Shown here: positions 60,018-64,000 of the stretch, one piece after another | Position numbering within the stretch: the stretch's first letter is position 1 | Layout: the number at the start of each line of letters is the position of its first letter | Source: Streptomyces phaeolivaceus | GTDB lineage: Bacteria > Actinomycetota > Actinomycetes > Streptomycetales > Streptomycetaceae | Assembly (NCBI RefSeq): GCF_009184865.1 | Contig: NZ_CP045096.1 | Location: forward strand, 10,044,001 to 10,108,000 | DNA length: 64,000 nt | Direction of reading: 5' to 3' | The notes under the pieces: model-generated | Told to the model about the DNA's origin: nothing | Databases searched by the model: none | Seen by the model: the letters and a program-made list of their open reading frames with translations, nothing else | Position numbers and translations under genes: made by a program

Positions 60018-61391
60018 AGCGAGCGGTGTAACTGGGTTTGGTGTGGCTAGAGTTGACCTGCGGTGAGGCGGCCGTCGAAGGCCAGGTCGAAGACGTTCAT
60101 GGCGCCCTTCCAGCGCGTGGTCCAGCGTTTGCGGCCGGCGCCGGTCGGGTCGAGACTCATGACGGCCATGTAGACGCACTTGAGGGCGGCCTGCTCCGTG
60201 GGGAAGTGCCCGCGGGAACGGACGGCTTTGCGGATGCGGGCGTTGACGCTCTCGATGCTGTTCGTCGTGCACACAATGCGGCGTATTTCCGCATCGAACT
60301 GAAGGAAAGGCGTGAACTCGGGCCAGCTGGACTCCCAGAGGCGGACGATCGCTGGGTACTTTTTGCCCCAGGTCTCGGCGAACTCCAGGAACCGTGTCGT
60401 GGCCGCGTCCTCGCTCGGCGCGGTGTAGACGGGCTTGAGCGCCTTCGCGATCTTGTCCCAGTCCTGCCGGGCCGCGTAACGGAACGACGCCCGCAGCAGG
60501 TGAACCACGCACGTTTGCACCACAGTTCGGGGCCAGACCTCGCCGACCGCGTCGGGCAGCCCCTTCAAGCCGTCGCAGACCAGCATGAGGACGTCCTCGA
60601 CGCCCCGATTCTTCAGCTCCGACAGCACGCGCAGCCAGTGTTTCGCGCCTTCGCCGCCGTCGCCGGCCCACAGGCCGAGGATGTCGCGGTGCCCCTCGGC
60701 GGTGACCGCCAGGGCCACGTAGATCGGCCTGTTCGCCACTTGGCCATCGCGAATCTTGACGTTGATGGCGTCAATGAAGACGACCGGGTAGACGCGGTCG
60801 AGCGGACGGTTCTGCCATTCGGCCATGCCGTCCATCACCTTGTCGGTGATGGTGCTGATGGTCGTCTTGGACACGTTCGCGCCGTAGACCTCGGCCAGGT
60901 GTGCGGAGATCTCCCCGTGCGTGAGGCCCTTCGCGGACAGCGAGAGCACCATCTCGTCCACGCCGGTCAGCCGGCGCTGCCTCTTCTTGACGATGGCCGG
61001 CTCGAAGGAGCCCTCCCGGTCGCGGGGCACGTCGATCTCGACCGGCCCGATGTCCGTCAGCACCGTCTTGGACCGGGTGCCGTTACGGGAGTTGCCGCCG
61101 TCCTTGCCCGCCGGGTCGTGCTTGTCATAGCCGAGATGGTCGGTGATCTCGCCTTCCAGGGCGGACTCCAGAACCGCCTTGGTCAGCTGCTGCAGCAGCC
61201 CGCCCTCGCCGGTCAGCTGCAGCCCCTTACTGCGGGCCTGCCCGACGAGCTGGTCGATCAGCTTCTGCTCGACCGTCGCGGCCTCCGGCGACGGATCCGC
61301 CTGGTCATCGGCGGCAACGAACTCGGTCACGGTGTCAGTCACTTGATGTCTCTTCCATGATCATCAATTACACCGGTGAGCGTACAGACCC
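60008..61391. mobile_element. IS256-family insertion sequence, complete
   Basis: About 1384 bases bounded by inverted repeats of some 27 bases: the left end starts GGGTCTGTAAAGCGAGC at 60008 and the right end, read inwards from 61391, starts GGGTCTGTACGCTCACC; 20 of 27 positions match. It holds one intact transposase gene. The eight bases outside each end (ATCGCATC and CCCCGGAG) do not match, so there is no target duplication, pointing to a deletion or rearrangement at the element after insertion. Confidence 0.85.
60047..61342 (-). CDS. IS256-family (mutator-type) transposase
   Basis: A 431-residue DDE transposase of full length. Segments: DHLGYDKHDPAGKDGGNSRNG, VPRDREGSFEPAIVKKRQRR, catalytic Asp in VVFIDAINVKIRDG, second Asp in LMLVCDGLKGLPDAV, the CxxH segment VVQTCVVHLLRASFRY and catalytic Glu in TTNSIESVNARIRKAVRSRGHFP. 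No stop or frameshift is present, so the element may still be active. It is transcribed opposite to the genes it separates. Confidence 0.95.
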   Translation of the reverse strand: MTDTVTEFVAADDQADPSPEAATVEQKLIDQLVGQARSKGLQLTGEGGLLQQLTKAVLESALEGEITDHLGYDKHDPAGKDGGNSRNGTRSKTVLTDIGPVEIDVPRDREGSFEPAIVKKRQRRLTGVDEMVLSLSAKGLTHGEISAHLAEVYGANVSKTTISTITDKVMDGMAEWQNRPLDRVYPVVFIDAINVKIRDGQVANRPIYVALAVTAEGHRDILGLWAGDGGEGAKHWLRVLSELKNRGVEDVLMLVCDGLKGLPDAVGEVWPRTVVQTCVVHLLRASFRYAARQDWDKIAKALKPVYTAPSEDAATTRFLEFAETWGKKYPAIVRLWESSWPEFTPFLQFDAEIRRIVCTTNSIESVNARIRKAVRSRGHFPTEQAALKCVYMAVMSLDPTGAGRKRWTTRWKGAMNVFDLAFDGRLTAGQL

Positions 61392-61660
61392 CCCCGGAGG
61401 GTCTGCCCGGAGCCGAAGCCCTCTTCGCCGACAGAGTCCCCAAGGGCTTCAGCAAGACGATGCTGCGCCACGACCGAGCGCCTCAACTCCCGACGAATCC
61501 CCAGGCCGAAGTGCTGTACCCGCAGGCCGTCTCCACCCAGCACCTGCAGCACATTTACGTCCTCACTGACGAAGATGCAGCGAACGCTGAGGCCATTGTC
61601 AGCGCCAGCGGACATGATGAGGTCGACATCTCCGTCGACCCGATCATGTTCGGCAGGTAA
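61392..61660 (+). pseudogene. DarT-like (DUF4433) ADP-ribosyltransferase, C-terminal remnant
   Basis: The frame enters directly from the IS end and reads RVPKGFSKTMLRHDRAPQLPTNPQAEVLYPQAVSTQHLQHIYVLTDEDAANAEAIV, then VDISVDPIMFG and stop. The xxQAExL...V...L..I.V pattern and terminal V-I-P-x-x-F resemble the end of DarT-type DNA ADP-ribosyltransferases, where the Glu of QAE belongs to the catalytic region. The first two thirds, with the NAD-binding core, are gone. Its stop lies eight bases before the start of an ADP-ribosylglycohydrolase gene, which fits a toxin-antitoxin order. The family call is moderately supported; the truncation is certain if it is right. Confidence 0.55.
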
Positions 61661-61668
61661 GGACTACG

Positions 61669-63354
61669 GTGAGCGCCATGCAATGGGAGGCAGTACGCGC
61701 CTCAGCCCAGTGGGCGGCGTACGGAGACGCACTCGGCTTCATCACCGAACTGACCGACACCGCAGGAGTACGACGCCGCATCGGACATGATGAAGTCACC
61801 ACCACCGTCCCCTGGAAAAGGCGCATCGGAGGACGTTACGGACGCGACATGCCCCTGCCAGCGGGCGCGTACTCCGATGACACCCAGCTCCGTCTCGCCA
61901 CGTCCCGCGCCATTCGCGGAGACGGAGAATTCGACGCCGAGGCATTCGCGAAGATCGAAGTCGTCGCCTGGCAGGCCTACGCCCTCGGGGCCGGCCGCGG
62001 CACCAAAGCAGCAGCCACAGGCTTGATGCGGGTCGAGGCCAAGTGGTCGCAGAACATCTTCGCCACCAAAGCCGCCCGCTACGTCGACATCGGCGGCAAC
62101 GGCGCAGCCATGCGTATCCAGCCGCACGTCTGGTCCGCACGGGACCTCACCAACTGGGACCACATCACCCGCGACGTCGTACGCAACGCAGTCAGCACCC
62201 ACGGCCACCCCCGAGGCATCCTCGGCGCCGTCCTACACGCCGTCCTGCTGGCCCATACCCTGGACGCCAACGAACTCCCGGGTCCCAAGCAATGGCGCCC
62301 CGCCATCGACTGGCTCGAGCAGGTACCGGACGTCATCGCAAGAGACGACGAACTCGCGTACCTCTGGCTACCCACCTGGACCGAGGCCGCTGGCACCGAC
62401 TTCCGGTCAGCTGCCCTCACGGTCGCGGACGAATGCCGCACAGCCTTCGAAGCCGTTGACTCCGCAACACCTCTTACCCCGGAGACCTACACGGCCCTGG
62501 TAGAGCGGCTGGGCGGCTTCGACGATGCCACGCGCGGATCAGGCACAGTCACTACTGTGCTTGCCGCGGTGCTCGCATACGCCTACGCCAGCTCCCCAGA
62601 AGCTGCGCTGCTCCTAGCCGCCAACACCCTCGGCTCGGACACGGACACCATTGCCACGATGGCTGGCGCTCTCCTCGGCGCTGTCACAGCAGCTCCTCCA
62701 CCCGGTGCCGTACAAGACGCCGACGCCATCGACTCTGAAGCCCGCCGCATGTGGGATATCTCCCGAGGACGCGAAACCGCCACGTTCGCCTACCCAGACC
62801 TTCTGCGCTGGAGCCCTCCCAAAGCCACACTCGACCTCGTAGGCCACACACCCAACGGGCCGGCTTTGGCCGGCCTAGGAACCCTCACCCCCGTAGGAAC
62901 TCCAACACCAGGCAATCAAGCCACCTATGTATGGGGCACCTTGCCGTTTGGACAGAGCGTTCTGGTGCGCGCCAGGCCGGACCTCAGGCCGCTGGATGAA
63001 CACCTGCTTCCGGGAGACGTCCGCCAACCACGGACTCGGCAATCGGCGGACGCCGCTCCAACCGACCAGCAACTCCTTTTCGACACTCCAACATCTTCAG
63101 CCGTCACAACAGACCAGGGCAGGCTGGAGCGTGGAGCCGCGCGGGGAACCCTGAGCGAGCGTGCCCACAGGCCCGGACCCCCGACTCTCGAGGAAATCGT
63201 TCAAGGCCTGGCTAGGAACGGCTTCCCTCCAGAGCAGGTGGGCCGTGCGCTGCTTCACCAAATGGGAAGCGGACGATATGGCGTGGAGCGAGCTGCCGCC
63301 CTCGCCGGACTCCTCGCCCGTGCCTACCAAAGCGAGCAGGAGCGGCCTGGCTGA
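61669..63354 (+). CDS. ADP-ribosylglycohydrolase (ARH/DraG family) with C-terminal extension
   Basis: A 561-residue protein. Residues 1 to about 370 are an ARH domain: SAQWAAYGDALGF, metal ligands in AYSDDTQLRLATSRA, GNGAAMRIQPHVWS, RGSGTVTTVLAAVLAYAYA and NTLGSDTDTIATMAGALLGA. These are the two Asp clusters that bind the dinuclear magnesium site, so activity is expected. About 100 low-complexity residues follow, then a short helical tail (TLEEIVQGLARNGFPPEQVGRALLHQMG). The GTG follows AAGGA. Eight bases upstream ends the DarT-like remnant; ARH enzymes remove ADP-ribose, so this looks like the surviving antidote of an ADP-ribosylation module. The tail could bind DNA or the lost partner. Confidence 0.87.
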   Translation: MSAMQWEAVRASAQWAAYGDALGFITELTDTAGVRRRIGHDEVTTTVPWKRRIGGRYGRDMPLPAGAYSDDTQLRLATSRAIRGDGEFDAEAFAKIEVVAWQAYALGAGRGTKAAATGLMRVEAKWSQNIFATKAARYVDIGGNGAAMRIQPHVWSARDLTNWDHITRDVVRNAVSTHGHPRGILGAVLHAVLLAHTLDANELPGPKQWRPAIDWLEQVPDVIARDDELAYLWLPTWTEAAGTDFRSAALTVADECRTAFEAVDSATPLTPETYTALVERLGGFDDATRGSGTVTTVLAAVLAYAYASSPEAALLLAANTLGSDTDTIATMAGALLGAVTAAPPPGAVQDADAIDSEARRMWDISRGRETATFAYPDLLRWSPPKATLDLVGHTPNGPALAGLGTLTPVGTPTPGNQATYVWGTLPFGQSVLVRARPDLRPLDEHLLPGDVRQPRTRQSADAAPTDQQLLFDTPTSSAVTTDQGRLERGAARGTLSERAHRPGPPTLEEIVQGLARNGFPPEQVGRALLHQMGSGRYGVERAAALAGLLARAYQSEQERPG

Positions 63355-63396
63355 ACCTACAGCGGGCCAACCCGGTGCTGGGATTGAGGCCGCGGC

Positions 63397-63999
63397 CTAG
63401 TCTGAGGCGGCTGGACCGGGGCCGTCGGGATTGAGGCCGAGAGCTGCCAGTAGCTGCTGCTGGGCAGGGTGCAGGAGCGGCCATGCCTGGCGCTGGGCGG
63501 TGATCCATCGTGTGGCGCGTGGGGTGTCGGGGCGGTATTGCTGCCAGGTGCGGTGCCAGGTGTAGGGCCAGGGTGGGTTCCACCACGGGTCCAGGGCGGT
63601 GAGCGCCTCGATGGTGGTGGTGGAGAGGACGCCGGCGCGGGCTTTGCGGCGTTGCTGGCCCAGCCATCTGCCGAGGGGGAAGCCGTCTTGTCGTGTGTGT
63701 TTGTCCGGGGTGAGGTGGCCGTGTCGGGCGGCGTAGGCGCGTGCGTGGTCGAGTCCGGGGCTGGCGGGGTAGGAGCGTGTGGCCGGGGCGGGTCGTTCGC
63801 CTACGACAGCATCGGGTGTGATGCTGAGGGCGGTCAGGAGGTCCTGCTGGCCGGGGTGGAGATGCTCCCAGGACTCCTGCTGGACACGGATCCAGCGGCA
63901 AAAGCCTCGGGGGAGGTTCGTGGCCGATACGCCGCCGGCACCCGTGGCTGCTGTGCGGAGGTGGTGGTAGGCCTGCTGCCATTGCAGGGGCCAGGGCGG
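63397..63999 (-). CDS. Helicase-associated (HA) domain region of a helicase, start outside window
   Basis: The minus strand is open from the window edge to TAG at 63397-63399, with no internal start needed. It reads helicase-associated repeats: WQQAYHHLRTAATG, FCRWIRVQQESWEHLHPGQQDLLTALSI, LDHARAYAARHGHLTPDKHTRQDGFPLGRWLGQQRRKARAG and WITAQRQAWPLLHPAQQQLLAALGL. Such W-rich units of about 65 residues occur in tandem at the C-terminus of large DEAD/DEAH helicases in streptomycetes, often on plasmids and near chromosome ends. The helicase core lies beyond the window. It converges on the ARH gene. Confidence 0.8.
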   Translation of the reverse strand, partial: PPWPLQWQQAYHHLRTAATGAGGVSATNLPRGFCRWIRVQQESWEHLHPGQQDLLTALSITPDAVVGERPAPATRSYPASPGLDHARAYAARHGHLTPDKHTRQDGFPLGRWLGQQRRKARAGVLSTTTIEALTALDPWWNPPWPYTWHRTWQQYRPDTPRATRWITAQRQAWPLLHPAQQQLLAALGLNPDGPGPAASD

Positions 64000-64000
64000 A

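Overview
The window is very GC-rich, with strong third-position GC bias, many GTG starts and dense overlapping (ATGA/GTGA) gene starts. Together with gene types such as MocR, SpoIIE-type phosphatases, PadR/DUF4184 proteins, a vWA-MoxR-VMAP conflict system and a DmdR/IdeR-like iron box, this points to a Streptomyces or close relative. The mix of decayed genes, transposase scraps, an intact IS256 element and a helicase with HA domains fits an accessory, perhaps arm-side, chromosomal region; that placement is inference.

Layout. 0-8.3 kb: a tight operon with the end of a class II DAHP synthase, a fused PabAB aminodeoxychorismate synthase, a NasA-type nitrate reductase and two flavoprotein electron-transfer subunits; a MocR regulator faces it. 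10-23 kb: a graveyard of IS5- and IS256-type transposase remnants, a 2OG-Fe oxygenase with an in-frame TGA, a frameshifted SDR, an internally deleted F420/NADP-type reductase, a kinase tail and a lectin tail. Intact among them are a SpoIIE phosphatase, a MASE1 protein, a DUF4184 protein, a PadR-membrane pair, a roadblock protein and an ArsR regulator. 23-26.7 kb: an ArsR/AHSA1 pair and an arsenic island (arsM divergent from arsR-aquaporin-arsC) with no efflux pump. 26.7-35.3 kb: a fructan utilisation regulon (GH32 enzyme, PfkB kinase, ABC importer, LacI) with matching tandem operators.

35.7-47.3 kb: the most striking system. It is a translationally coupled operon of VMAP-C protein, MoxR ATPase, vWA-STAND protein and a 1478-residue caspase-STAND-WD40 protein. 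An alpha/beta hydrolase converges on it and a broken trypsin-like gene lies divergently. It matches the vWA-MoxR-VMAP ternary conflict systems known from comparative genomics. A Fic/RHH toxin-antitoxin pair follows at 47.7-48.3 kb.

48.6-58.6 kb: a flavin amine oxidase, a duplicated AraC regulator, an iron box and an iron-siderophore uptake operon. In that operon a siderophore-interacting protein is fused to a methyltransferase-like domain, and the ATPase gene is cut just after Walker A. 58.6-64 kb: foreign DNA begins at that cut: a family-B-polymerase-like gene missing its start, a small gene cut by an IS256 element, a DarT-like C-terminal remnant coupled to an intact ADP-ribosylglycohydrolase, and the tail of an HA-domain helicase running off the window.

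All calls come from reading the sequence by eye; no database search was run.
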